Below, piece after piece: positions 36,256 through 44,785 of a stretch of DNA of 64,000 nucleotides (position 1 is the stretch's first letter; each line of letters starts with the position of its first letter). The position numbers and the translations under genes are program-made. Origin of the DNA: Candidatus Sumerlaeota bacterium (GTDB lineage Bacteria > Sumerlaeota > Sumerlaeia > Sumerlaeales > Sumerlaeaceae); NCBI GenBank assembly GCA_017161655.1, contig JADFCV010000007.1:100756-164755 (forward strand), read 5' to 3'. The notes beneath the pieces were generated by a model. That model worked only from the letters and a program-made list of their open reading frames with translations, searched no databases and was not told where the DNA came from.

Positions 36256-37101
36256 TTAGCGCGAGTTGTCTCCCATCACCCTCCAAATGTCACCGTCGGA
36301 GATTGTGCCATTCGTCGGATCGTAAGTGAGGTCGGTGAGAAACTGCCGGAAAAAAGGAACGTGGGCAGGGGTGGCGGGTGGCACAAGATCGCCCTCAATG
36401 AACCGGATGACCATGCGTTCGTCAATGTCGGCAAGTCGCGCTGGGAGTGTTATGCTGGCAGCCGTGCTGAGCGGATTCGAGGAATTTGCATTCCCTTTTC
36501 CATCCGGTGCAAGCAGGTCGTTATCAGGGCCGCAACTCGTGAGAATCCAGAAATTCTTTGTGATCTTTGCATTGCGATAACAGTAAGTAAGAAATCGCCC
36601 TCCTTTGAAAAAGACCTCGTAGGGCATGGAGGCAATGTAGGCCACGGGAGTTGTGATGTTGGCAAAGTCCCGACCAACGACGAGGCCACCAGCTCCCTGC
36701 GTTCTGAAGGTGTAATATCCATTCGCAAGGGGGCCAAGGTAGGCAACAATCTGCGGGTCATAGTTGGCTGGATTATCCGTTCCTTCGGGGTATTCGTTGT
36801 GATCAACGCGATAGGCTTCGATCGCCGTGGCGAGAGAGCGAAGATCAGTTTTCACACGCGACACTTTTGCTCGCGTTTGCGCTTCGAGAAAATTCGGAAC
36901 GGCAATGGCAGCAAGCACAGCGATGATCGCAACGACGATGAGAAGCTCGATAAGAGTAAACCCGCCCACACATTGGTTAGTGTAAGAGAAGTTTCGGGCA
37001 CCTACACCAGTGTGAGTTTTTGCGCATAGCGAAGAAACATTCGAAAGGCTCTTCGTGGGCTTGCTAAGCCCGTCAGAGAGAATAACGACAGGCGTCTTCA
37101 T
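36256..37101 (-). CDS. Prepilin-type pseudopilin with unusually long leader
   Basis: Second pseudopilin-like protein (281 residues). The prepilin site and helix 'GFTLIELLIVVAIIAVLAAI' start only at about residue 48, so the leader is far longer than the usual 6-25 residues. 'VPNFLEAQTRAKVSRVKTDL' follows as in the protein at 32105, and the C-terminus has 'TYDPTNGTISDGDIWRVMG'. ATG 37101 has AGGAG nine bases upstream, which supports the long leader; no good internal start lies next to the GFTLIE motif. It probably functions with the pil or type II secretion machinery. Confidence 0.88.
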   Translation of the reverse strand: MKTPVVILSDGLSKPTKSLSNVSSLCAKTHTGVGARNFSYTNQCVGGFTLIELLIVVAIIAVLAAIAVPNFLEAQTRAKVSRVKTDLRSLATAIEAYRVDHNEYPEGTDNPANYDPQIVAYLGPLANGYYTFRTQGAGGLVVGRDFANITTPVAYIASMPYEVFFKGGRFLTYCYRNAKITKNFWILTSCGPDNDLLAPDGKGNANSSNPLSTAASITLPARLADIDERMVIRFIEGDLVPPATPAHVPFFRQFLTDLTYDPTNGTISDGDIWRVMGDNSR

Positions 37102-37260
37102 GATGGAATTCTCCTTGGTGAAGTGTCTTTGACCCGTGGGTCGTACGCAGGCGGAAATAACAGGACAAAATTGGTCCTTATTCACGCAAATCATGGTCTC
37201 CCCGCCAAACCGTTGATCCGCGTCAATTCTTTTGTGTTGACGTTTGCGGCTAACCCCCTT

Positions 37261-39213
37261 TTACCGGCCGCGCGAATCAAAGAAAACGTCTTTGCTGACG
37301 GGATCGTAGACGAAAGTGAACGTCCGGCGCAGGAGATCAGCACTATCGAACAGCTTATTGACCGTTACTCCGTCTGGCAGTGTAAAGAAAAGGCGAACCT
37401 TCTGGCCTGGTGCAACGGGCAATGAGAAACTTCCGTTCGTTCGCACAAAAGTGGAGGGGCCGTCCAAAACAACAAAAGAGTTGGAGTTGTGGCTTCCGAG
37501 GCACTCATAGAGCGAACGCACTTCCACGCCTGCAAGAGGGAACCCATCAGATAGAAATAGTCGGCCGTTCATTCGCTGTCGCTCAAGCTTGATTTCAACC
37601 GGGCGACGCGTGGGAATTCGCAGGCTTGCAAATCCCAGGCTATTTCGCTGAAATGCCAGAATGACAGCTCTCCCGCGACGCCCACTCGGCAGATTCACAA
37701 AAAACTCGCCCAGGGTATTGGTGCGAGTTCGTAGGACTTGCTTGATGTTGGGTTGCTCGTAGCCAACCTGAACATCTAACTGAGCCGCCGGTCCCGTCAC
37801 TTTCCCCGTGCGATCTGTGTTTTTTACGATTCCCTCAATGCACGGCACAGGACGAAGGCGAATCGTCACCTCATCTGATGCGTCGCTTTGCTTTATTTTC
37901 CGCTCAATGCGCTCTACCGACCCCGTTGTGCGTTTCTCCAAAAGCGGAAGGAATCCCTTTTCGTGCACCTCAAGCCAGTATCTGTCAACAGCTAGGGTCT
38001 CGAACGCAAAAAGCCCATTCTCATCCGATGTGACAACCCCTTTGCCACGCGTGTCGGGATAATACACTTTGACGCCTGCGAGCGCGTTTCCTTTCAGTGC
38101 ATGCACGACGCGCCCACTGACAAAGAGTGGCGCCGGCACAATGACCCGAACCCCTTCGCGAACCTCTCGTTCGCCCAGTTTCACCCGCTCCGGTGGACCA
38201 AGCATCCCTCGGTAACCTAGAAGGGAGTAATTCCCCGCAGGCAAATTTTCGAACTCAAAGCGCCCTTCCTCATCCGAGAATGTGCTGGTAACAAACTCCA
38301 GGCCATCCATGATCGCCGCAACTTTAACTCGTCCCTCGGGCTTCTGTGTGAGCCGGGAAATGGTTTCCCCGCGTATGATCGCTCCACCAGGGCGCAACAC
38401 GATCACGGTGTTACTGCAGGGGGTGTCAACGCGAACTGCGGCCGCAGCGTAGCCCGAACATTCGACAAGAATCTTCACAGTTCCCCGTGCAACGTGAGGG
38501 AAGCGAAACTCGCCCAAGCCCGAGGTTTCAACGGTTCCTAACGGCTTGAAGACGAAGGCGCCAGGCATTGGGTGATAAACGGTCGCTCGTGGAATCGGAA
38601 GTGAAGTTTGCGCATCCACCACCACTCCCGCGCATTCCACACCTTCATTGAGGACGATATTTTGTTCGAGGGGTTGCCCTCGCAGCGTTACGTATTGGGC
38701 AAAGGGGGCATATCCGTCCGCCTGCGCTATGAGGATGAATGGGCGCTCTTGCGAGTTAATCTGGTCCAACTTGTAGGTGCCCGACGTGTCCGTTAGCGCC
38801 TCGCGAAGTGGAGGATATTTGGTCATGGGGTCCATATCAAAGAGGCGGACTCTCGCCCCTCCTAGCGGTCGCCGACTCGAGTCTCGAACAACGCCATAGA
38901 TTGCGGCGTCACCGAACGCACGGTACTTCTCCCCCTCAAAGCTCTCGCCCCGTTCAACGCCTTCAAGCCGGACAACCTTTGTTTTGGGGGTAACTGCAGG
39001 AGATGCTGGCCTGGAGAACTCCGTGCTCATCACGGTGCGTGCTCGGCGTCTCGCGTAGTCCTCGTCATACTGCTCTTCTTCGTCGGGAGGACTAGACTTT
39101 TCAGTGACCTGTGTTGGCTTCGTGGTTACTTGTAGCCGCAGTGCAGCCAGAGCGACATAGACCGCCACCAAAGCCCCAGCAAGGAGGAGCCAGCGCCACA
39201 GTTCCTTTTTCAT
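37261..39213 (-). CDS. Membrane-anchored multi-domain protein with carboxypeptidase-regulatory-like repeats
   Basis: One N-terminal transmembrane helix ('WLLLAGALVAVYVALAAL') anchors a 650-residue chain of at least five Ig-like carboxypeptidase-regulatory (CarboxypepD_reg) domains. Recurrent starts are 'IYGVVRDSSRRPLGGARVRL', 'GVVVDAQTSLPIPRATVY', 'IRGETISRLTQKPEGRVKV', 'VSGRVVHALKGNALAGVKVY' and 'IEGIVKNTDRTGKVTG'. Such beta domains usually serve as surface spacers or ligand-binding modules. The start at 39213 is the first codon of the basic stretch before the helix; the ribosome site is weak. It follows a glycosyltransferase and argJ on the same strand. Confidence 0.82.
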   Translation of the reverse strand: MKKELWRWLLLAGALVAVYVALAALRLQVTTKPTQVTEKSSPPDEEEQYDEDYARRRARTVMSTEFSRPASPAVTPKTKVVRLEGVERGESFEGEKYRAFGDAAIYGVVRDSSRRPLGGARVRLFDMDPMTKYPPLREALTDTSGTYKLDQINSQERPFILIAQADGYAPFAQYVTLRGQPLEQNIVLNEGVECAGVVVDAQTSLPIPRATVYHPMPGAFVFKPLGTVETSGLGEFRFPHVARGTVKILVECSGYAAAAVRVDTPCSNTVIVLRPGGAIIRGETISRLTQKPEGRVKVAAIMDGLEFVTSTFSDEEGRFEFENLPAGNYSLLGYRGMLGPPERVKLGEREVREGVRVIVPAPLFVSGRVVHALKGNALAGVKVYYPDTRGKGVVTSDENGLFAFETLAVDRYWLEVHEKGFLPLLEKRTTGSVERIERKIKQSDASDEVTIRLRPVPCIEGIVKNTDRTGKVTGPAAQLDVQVGYEQPNIKQVLRTRTNTLGEFFVNLPSGRRGRAVILAFQRNSLGFASLRIPTRRPVEIKLERQRMNGRLFLSDGFPLAGVEVRSLYECLGSHNSNSFVVLDGPSTFVRTNGSFSLPVAPGQKVRLFFTLPDGVTVNKLFDSADLLRRTFTFVYDPVSKDVFFDSRGR

Positions 39214-39272
39214 CACCAGTTCGATTTCCGTCTTCTTCAGGAACTTTTCAAGAAAAGAAGCAACTCTGTCCG

Positions 39273-40721
39273 TCAGCGGGGGCGCGACTGCCGCAAGAGT
39301 AACCACTCGATAGCTAAAGCAATGGGCCACATCACTGCTTTGACCACGGGCGCGAGCAATCTTTTTGCGCCCGAAAGCCGCGATGCCAGTTTCACGAGAG
39401 CTTTGCCTCTCAACCTTGCAAGCTCTGCTTCAGCTGCAACTCGCCTCTCCCGCTCGAGATTCAGTTCTGTATCCAGTCTCTCGACCCTGAGCAAGGCTTT
39501 CGCTTTCTCGGCCCGGAAATAAGGCGCCTCACAGAACTGCGCGAGCGGCTCGATTGTTTTTTCCCACGTGAATTTTTCTGCCAACGCGAGCGCTGCCGCT
39601 CTGGCTGGAGCCAATTCACATTCGTCATGGAGGATGGCTCGGCACAATCGTCTCAATCCTGCTTCATCATCAGGTGAAACCGTCCAACCGCCCCCATGTT
39701 GCCGTAAAAGCTCAGCCACCTCCGAAAAATCGTTATGAATAACGGGTAACCCACAGGCCAGATAAATCATCGTGCGGGTGGTGAAGGCCAGTTCCCGTTC
39801 TGGATTCCACGCCATGAGGTCTAAAGCGACCTCATAGCGCGAGTACTCCTCGAGCAGTTTATGAAATGGCACAATTCCGTGAAACTCGACACACGAATGG
39901 CCACGCAGATCGTTTGTCAACTCGGCTAGGTGGTTCGCCGAGGCATCGAGCACGGGGTGCACGCCTGTGTAAATGTGCAAACGTCCTTGTCCTGCGTGTT
40001 CGATTTCGTCCACCACGATGCGGAGCGCCCGTGATGGATCCTGCCACGCTAACAGCATGCCACCGTAAACGAAAGAATGCCGTTCACGGTCTCCGCCTGA
40101 AGGAAGCTGATCCCTCGGAGGAACCGAGAAGGGAATAATGGGAACCTGAGATTGCCGCAGATCAAAACCTGCGAGGACGAGCCACGCATAAAAATAGTGG
40201 CGCTGATAGCGTCCGCTGCACACGACAAAATCTGCGCGGCGAAGAGCGGCTAGTTTTGCTTCTGCGTCCCTCAAAAGATCCGGGCTGCCCCAAAAATGGC
40301 GCTCGAGAAGATGCGGCCCAGCCAGGTCAATGACCAAAGGCACGTCGAGTTCTGGAACCTCATGAGCCATGCCCCAATGCTGGAGAATCACGACTTCAGG
40401 TTTGACGGTATCGAGCAGGAGATCCACTCGATGCCGCTGAAACATGCGAACATAGTCGGGGAGGAGAAGTTGTCCCGAGAGATAAACATCCGCAAATGCC
40501 ACATTGCACGAAGCGACCACGGCGTCAAATCCACGTGCCCGCAGTCCCATCGCAAGACCCCATGCGCGGAGGCCTGCTCCTGTTGTGGCTTGCTCTGGCA
40601 AGGGCAAAGGCTCAGGGGTGATCACCAGCACTCGCCGTTTACCAGCGGGCGTCGGCCTCGTGGCACTTTTCGCGGACGGTTCCACGGGTGGCTCAGGTCC
40701 TATAAGCTCCGTTGATCTCAA
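39273..40721 (-). CDS. GT-B glycosyltransferase
   Basis: Glycosyltransferase-like protein of 482 residues with two Rossmann-type halves. N-terminal half: 'VLVITPEPLPLPEQATTGAG' and 'VILQHWGMAHEVPELDVPLV'. C-terminal half: 'FVYGGMLLAWQDPSRALRIV', 'EFHGIVPFHKLLEEYSRYEV' and the donor-site region 'YLACGLPVIHNDFSEVAELL'. The C-terminus adds a coiled-coil and a hydrophobic stretch ('KAVMWPIALAIEWLLL') that may touch the membrane. The frame starts with TTG inside the argJ 3' end (29-base overlap); GTG 40685 just after the argJ stop is an alternative. The substrate is unknown. Confidence 0.85.
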   Translation of the reverse strand: MRSTELIGPEPPVEPSAKSATRPTPAGKRRVLVITPEPLPLPEQATTGAGLRAWGLAMGLRARGFDAVVASCNVAFADVYLSGQLLLPDYVRMFQRHRVDLLLDTVKPEVVILQHWGMAHEVPELDVPLVIDLAGPHLLERHFWGSPDLLRDAEAKLAALRRADFVVCSGRYQRHYFYAWLVLAGFDLRQSQVPIIPFSVPPRDQLPSGGDRERHSFVYGGMLLAWQDPSRALRIVVDEIEHAGQGRLHIYTGVHPVLDASANHLAELTNDLRGHSCVEFHGIVPFHKLLEEYSRYEVALDLMAWNPERELAFTTRTMIYLACGLPVIHNDFSEVAELLRQHGGGWTVSPDDEAGLRRLCRAILHDECELAPARAAALALAEKFTWEKTIEPLAQFCEAPYFRAEKAKALLRVERLDTELNLERERRVAAEAELARLRGKALVKLASRLSGAKRLLAPVVKAVMWPIALAIEWLLLRQSRPR

Positions 40722-41925
40722 TATACTTTGCCGTCAAGTCACATGTCCAGGCTTTGGCGCTGGCATTTCCCAGGCCGAGCGAGACAACGATACGGACGAC
40801 TTCCTCGCTAAGAATCTCCAACGCACGCTCCTCCGAAAAAGGCAGCGGTGTGCCATCCGCAAACAACAGGAGATCACCAATGGCGATCGTCACTCGCTCC
40901 GGGATAACCTCGACTCCAGAATTGCCCACCGCGCAGGCAATGCGTCCCCAGTTAGCATCTCGCCCGTGGATTGCGGTCTTCACGAGATTAGAATTTGCAA
41001 TAGCGAGCGCGACCTTCTTTGCCTCTTCAAATGATCGCGCATCGTTGACTTCAACCTCGATGAGCTTTGTCGCACCTTCACCGTCGCGTGCAAGCTGGAT
41101 CGTGAGCGATTCAAGCACTTTACGAAGTGCGGCCAGAAAAGCTCTGGTACTTTCAGACTCGGACGAAGTGATTCTGACGCCGCTTGCACCATTGGCGAAA
41201 ATCATCGCTGTGTCGTTCGTGCTCGTGTCGCCGTCTACTGTCAGGCAGTTCAGCGTTTGGGCCACCGATTCTTTAAAACATTGCTCGAGGAGACCTGGCG
41301 TAAGCTCTGCATCGGTAGCCAGAAACGCCAGCAAAGTTGCCATGCGGGGATAGATCATTCCAGAGCCCTTTGCGCAGCCTGCAACTCGGAATTTACGCCC
41401 ACCGATTTCCGCCTCGACACTTGCATACTTCGGACGAGTGTCCGTTGTCATAATGGCACGTGTCACAGCGCGGAAGTGCTCCTCGGTGGAGCCGAGCTGG
41501 GCTGCTGCTTTCTCAATGGCGGGCAGAACTTTTTCCAGTGGGAGGTGAACGCCGATGGTCCCCGTCGAACACACAAGGAAGTTGAGAGGTCCCGCGCCCT
41601 CGATGCAACTTGTTGCCTGCTTGGCCATCTCACGTGCGGCCTCTAGCCCTCGTACCCCCGTAGCCGCGTTCGCACAGCCGGCGTTTGCAACAACTCCACG
41701 AACTCTGCTACATCGTTCGACCAGTAACTGTCGTGACACAATTACTGGGGCAGCGGCAAAGGCGTTTTGGGTGAAAACGGCAGCGGCAACGGTGTGGTCG
41801 CCTCCATCTATCAGAGCGAGGTCGGGCCTCCCCTGGTAGCGAATTCCAGCCTCCACTGCGGCCCAGCGGAAACCCAACGGTAAGAAAATAGGGTCATTCT
41901 CTGCAGGGAAAATACGCACGCTCAT
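40693..41925 (-). CDS. argJ: Bifunctional ornithine acetyltransferase / N-acetylglutamate synthase
   Basis: ArgJ recycles the acetyl group from N-acetylornithine to glutamate in cyclic arginine synthesis. Signatures: 'TQNAFAAAPVIVSRQLL', 'VANAGCANAATGVRGLE', 'STGTIGVHLPLEKVLPAI' and the self-cleavage region 'KGSGMIYPRMATLLAFLATD', where the Thr after Met-Ala is the nucleophile. 'TVDGDTSTNDTAM' and the C-terminal 'GRDANWGRIACAVGNSG' are also diagnostic. The length of 410 residues is normal. ATG 41925 closely follows TGGAG; the frame runs 12 codons further upstream. Confidence 0.97.
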   Translation of the reverse strand: MSVRIFPAENDPIFLPLGFRWAAVEAGIRYQGRPDLALIDGGDHTVAAAVFTQNAFAAAPVIVSRQLLVERCSRVRGVVANAGCANAATGVRGLEAAREMAKQATSCIEGAGPLNFLVCSTGTIGVHLPLEKVLPAIEKAAAQLGSTEEHFRAVTRAIMTTDTRPKYASVEAEIGGRKFRVAGCAKGSGMIYPRMATLLAFLATDAELTPGLLEQCFKESVAQTLNCLTVDGDTSTNDTAMIFANGASGVRITSSESESTRAFLAALRKVLESLTIQLARDGEGATKLIEVEVNDARSFEEAKKVALAIANSNLVKTAIHGRDANWGRIACAVGNSGVEVIPERVTIAIGDLLLFADGTPLPFSEERALEILSEEVVRIVVSLGLGNASAKAWTCDLTAKYIEINGAYRT

Positions 41926-42236
41926 AACTCCATCACTTGGCTTCAAGCCTCCCAGGCGCAAGAAAAAGATGACTCTTAACGTATCCCAGCATCAGGTCGC
42001 GCGCCTGACGGCCCTCGTACGATGGCCTGCGGCTGGTCTAAGCGAGCCAACCTTGCCAAATACTGCGGCCAGGTGGGACCCAAAAAGCTTCTCTTTTTGT
42101 GCTTGCAGAAAAGAGCCTTCATCAGAGAAATAGGTCATGAGATGACAAGCAAATGCAGGAAATGTGCTTTTGTTTTTTGGAGACGAACCCTGAGGGCGCT
42201 GGTGCCCGACGGGATCTGCTAGCGGGAGGATAGGCC
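41926..42236. other. Divergent intergenic region between argJ and pilM
   Basis: About 310 bases without a convincing gene on either strand. It separates leftward argJ from the rightward pil operon and should contain both promoters. Just before pilM it carries GGGAGGA, the pilM ribosome site. I see no repeat or strong hairpin. Confidence 0.6.
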
Positions 42237-43391
42237 TTGGCTTTGAATCCAAAAAGAACAGTGGCGTTGGACATTGGCTCCAGTACCGTCAAAGCCGTTC
42301 AGCTACGACGAGCGGGCCGCGCCTACGAATTGGAAAAATTCGGCTTTGCAGAGATTTATCCCACCCTCGACGCGAAAATGACTGCAGCCGACAGGCGGGC
42401 AGCCAAGCTTGAAGCTGTGCGGCAAGCTCTCGCGGAAGGCGATATTTCGGCCAAGTTTGCGGTCTCCTCCGTCAGTGGGGAGGCCATTCTTGTCCGCTAT
42501 ATCCAGCTCCCAGAAATGCCCGAGAATGAGCTAGAAGGCGCCGTGCGTTGGGAAGCCGAAGATTACATTCCTTTCCCTTTGGACGAAGTAAACCTCGACT
42601 GGGCTATCCTGGGCCGCTCAGAGGCAAGCGGACAGACCAAGATCGATATCCTTCTTGTCGCCGCAAAAAAGGAACTGGTTTCTGATCACGTGGCCATGCT
42701 GAAAGAGCTTGAGCTCCAGCCGGCCATCGTGGACGTCAACTCGTTTGCCTTCCTCAATTGCTTCGAGGTCAACTACATGCCCCCGGCCAGCGATGTGGTC
42801 GCTCTGCTCGACATTGGCGCTGAAGTTTCGAGCATAAACATTTATCATGCAGGTGGGTCCCGCTTCTCGCGCGACATCACCATGGGGGGCGACACCGTGA
42901 CCGCAGGGATTCAGCAGCGAGTAGGCTGTAGCTTCCAACGGGCCGAAGAACTGAAGATCAAAGAGGGCTTGCCGGCCCCGGCAGGCGAAGACCTCGATAC
43001 GGATTTTGGTGCGGAGACTTCCTTGCTCGATACGATCCGGGGGACCGTGGAAAAGATTACGGGAGAATCCCTCACTGAGGAAACGCCTGAATTCATTGCT
43101 TCTTCTGTCATTCGCCGGATTTTTCAGAATTTGGGACAAGAGGTGAAGCGTTCGCTTCAGTTCTTTGAAAACCAGTCTGGGCTCTCCGTTCAAAAACTGT
43201 ACGTCGGGGGTGGAAGCTCTCGAACCAAGAATCTTCGCGAGTTTCTCATGCACGAGCTTGGGATACCTGTGGAGCAAATGGATCCCTTGCGAGGCATTGG
43301 AGTCACTGGATTGGATAAGCAGAAGGTTGAGAAAGTCCGTCACCAGCTGGGAGTTGCGATTGGCCTCGGTTTACGAGTTTTCGATGAATAG
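42237..43391 (+). CDS. pilM: Type IV pilus inner-membrane platform protein PilM
   Basis: Actin-like ATPase-fold protein that docks on PilN's cytoplasmic N-terminus in the alignment complex. Actin-fold signatures: 'VALDIGSSTVKAVQL' (phosphate 1), 'LLDIGAEVSSINIYHAGGSR' (phosphate 2) and 'YVGGGSSRTKNL' (adenosine). 'FSRDITMGGDTVTAGIQQRV' and 'IQLPEMPENELEGAVRWEAE' are PilM-specific. TTG 42237 is the start, with GGGAGG seven bases upstream; no ATG fits. First gene of pilM-N-O-P-Q. Confidence 0.96.
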   Translation: MALNPKRTVALDIGSSTVKAVQLRRAGRAYELEKFGFAEIYPTLDAKMTAADRRAAKLEAVRQALAEGDISAKFAVSSVSGEAILVRYIQLPEMPENELEGAVRWEAEDYIPFPLDEVNLDWAILGRSEASGQTKIDILLVAAKKELVSDHVAMLKELELQPAIVDVNSFAFLNCFEVNYMPPASDVVALLDIGAEVSSINIYHAGGSRFSRDITMGGDTVTAGIQQRVGCSFQRAEELKIKEGLPAPAGEDLDTDFGAETSLLDTIRGTVEKITGESLTEETPEFIASSVIRRIFQNLGQEVKRSLQFFENQSGLSVQKLYVGGGSSRTKNLREFLMHELGIPVEQMDPLRGIGVTGLDKQKVEKVRHQLGVAIGLGLRVFDE

Positions 43392-43409
43392 GGGAGAGCA
43401 GCTAGTCCC

Positions 43410-44216
43410 ATGATAAAAATCAATCTGCTACCGCGCGAGGCAGGAAAAAAAGCAGCGGGTGCCGCAGCGGGCCCAAGTGGCATCCATTTCAATCCGATGC
43501 TTGTTTTCACTGCTCTGCTTGCGCTCCTCTATGTGGGAGCTGCGGGCGCGTTTTTCTGGGCCTACAGTGCGGGATCCCAGGCAAACCGCGCCTATCAGGA
43601 AGTGAAAAACCGCAAAGATAAAAAACAGAAAGAAGTCGAGCGTCGAAAAAAAGAGCTTCTAGAAAAGTCAGCCGAACTGGAAGATATCGAGCGCCGATAC
43701 GAGGTCGCACGTGCCTTAAGTCCAGAGAATCGCATCTATTGGTCTGAGAAACTTAACATGTTGGCCTTGGCTCGTCGCGACCTTGCTGTTTACATCACCA
43801 AACTTACCCTCTCTGAGAAGGTCGACGAAGTCGAAACCCCGGAATCCGTGAAGCGCCGACAGGAACATCGAGATAAGAAACTTCCTGGTCCGGAACCCGC
43901 GCCGGTGAAGCGGCCCATAATCAATCAATCCCTCACTATCGAGGCCATTGCCTACGGGCGCGATGCACAGGAAAAACTCAATAACGTTGTCGCATTCCAG
44001 AACGCACTCAAGAACCTCAAGTGGCGAAGAGAGAATGGGACCATTGTTCGTTTCCTTGATGGCATGAATCCAGAATTTGGTCAGTTACCACAAAAAGTCG
44101 CCACAGTTGGCGGCGTGGAAGTTATGAGATTCGGCTTCACTGTTAACGCTGAACCCCAAACGGATCGCCGCCCAGCGGCTGCCAATGCTCCTGCTTCAGG
44201 AGGGACCAAAAAATGA
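43410..44216 (+). CDS. pilN: Type IV pilus alignment protein PilN
   Basis: PilN starts with the PilM-binding cytoplasmic motif 'MIKINLLPRE' (the family INLLP box), followed by one transmembrane helix (about 31-52, 'LVFTALLALLYVGAAGAFF'), a coiled coil ('KEVERRKKELLEKSAELED') and a periplasmic ferredoxin-like domain. At 268 residues it is longer than most PilN (about 190), with extra linker and a Pro/Ala tail. It overlaps pilO by four bases. Confidence 0.92.
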   Translation: MIKINLLPREAGKKAAGAAAGPSGIHFNPMLVFTALLALLYVGAAGAFFWAYSAGSQANRAYQEVKNRKDKKQKEVERRKKELLEKSAELEDIERRYEVARALSPENRIYWSEKLNMLALARRDLAVYITKLTLSEKVDEVETPESVKRRQEHRDKKLPGPEPAPVKRPIINQSLTIEAIAYGRDAQEKLNNVVAFQNALKNLKWRRENGTIVRFLDGMNPEFGQLPQKVATVGGVEVMRFGFTVNAEPQTDRRPAAANAPASGGTKK

Positions 44217-44779
44217 TGGGTAACCTTACTCCCGGCCAGAAAGATGTGATCAAGGCAGGCTTTGTGTTGGCGATCCTGCTGTTTGCCGGAGCGCTTTATT
44301 ACTACTTCTTCTTTGTGAAAGCAGATATCGAGAAAAAAGAGAAGCAGATCGCCCAACTCAATGGGGAGATCAAGAAGCTCGATCAGCAATTACGCGATAT
44401 CGAAGCGCAGCTGGGCAACCCAGAAGAACTGAAACTCAAGAAGGAGTTCCTTGAAAAAATCGCCGCCAAACTCCCTGACTCACCCGATGCCCCAGGCTTT
44501 TTCGAGGCGCTCAGGGATATTCTGTCTGCCACCAATATCGAGTACACCGAGCTTGTGCCCGAAAAGCACAATTCCTATTCGATTTATACAGAAATCCCCT
44601 ACAAGATTAAGTGCAAAGCACGTTACCACGACTTTGGCCACTTCCTCAACCTCATCGAGGAGAATCCTAAACGTTTTATGCGGGTGAAGACGTTTACGAT
44701 CGAGAATCAAGACAATCGGCCGAGCATTCACCCGGTGACGATAGACGTGGCCACCTTCATGTTTGTGAAGAAAGGGTGA
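44213..44779 (+). CDS. pilO: Type IV pilus alignment protein PilO
   Basis: PilO-type bitopic protein of 188 residues: one transmembrane helix (about 15-35, 'GFVLAILLFAGALYYYFFFV'), a coiled coil ('EKKEKQIAQLNGEIKKLDQQ') and a compact periplasmic domain ('YTELVPEKHNSYSIYTEIPY', 'FGHFLNLIEENPKRFMRV'). It pairs with PilN to link PilM with the secretin. ATG 44213 has AGGAGG eight bases upstream within pilN. Confidence 0.92.
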   Translation: MMGNLTPGQKDVIKAGFVLAILLFAGALYYYFFFVKADIEKKEKQIAQLNGEIKKLDQQLRDIEAQLGNPEELKLKKEFLEKIAAKLPDSPDAPGFFEALRDILSATNIEYTELVPEKHNSYSIYTEIPYKIKCKARYHDFGHFLNLIEENPKRFMRVKTFTIENQDNRPSIHPVTIDVATFMFVKKG

Positions 44780-44785
44780 TCGCTG

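Noticed and set aside
36211..37029. 272-residue plus-strand ORF opposite the long-leader pseudopilin
   Set aside because: Shadow of a protein with a clear prepilin helix; no ribosome site.
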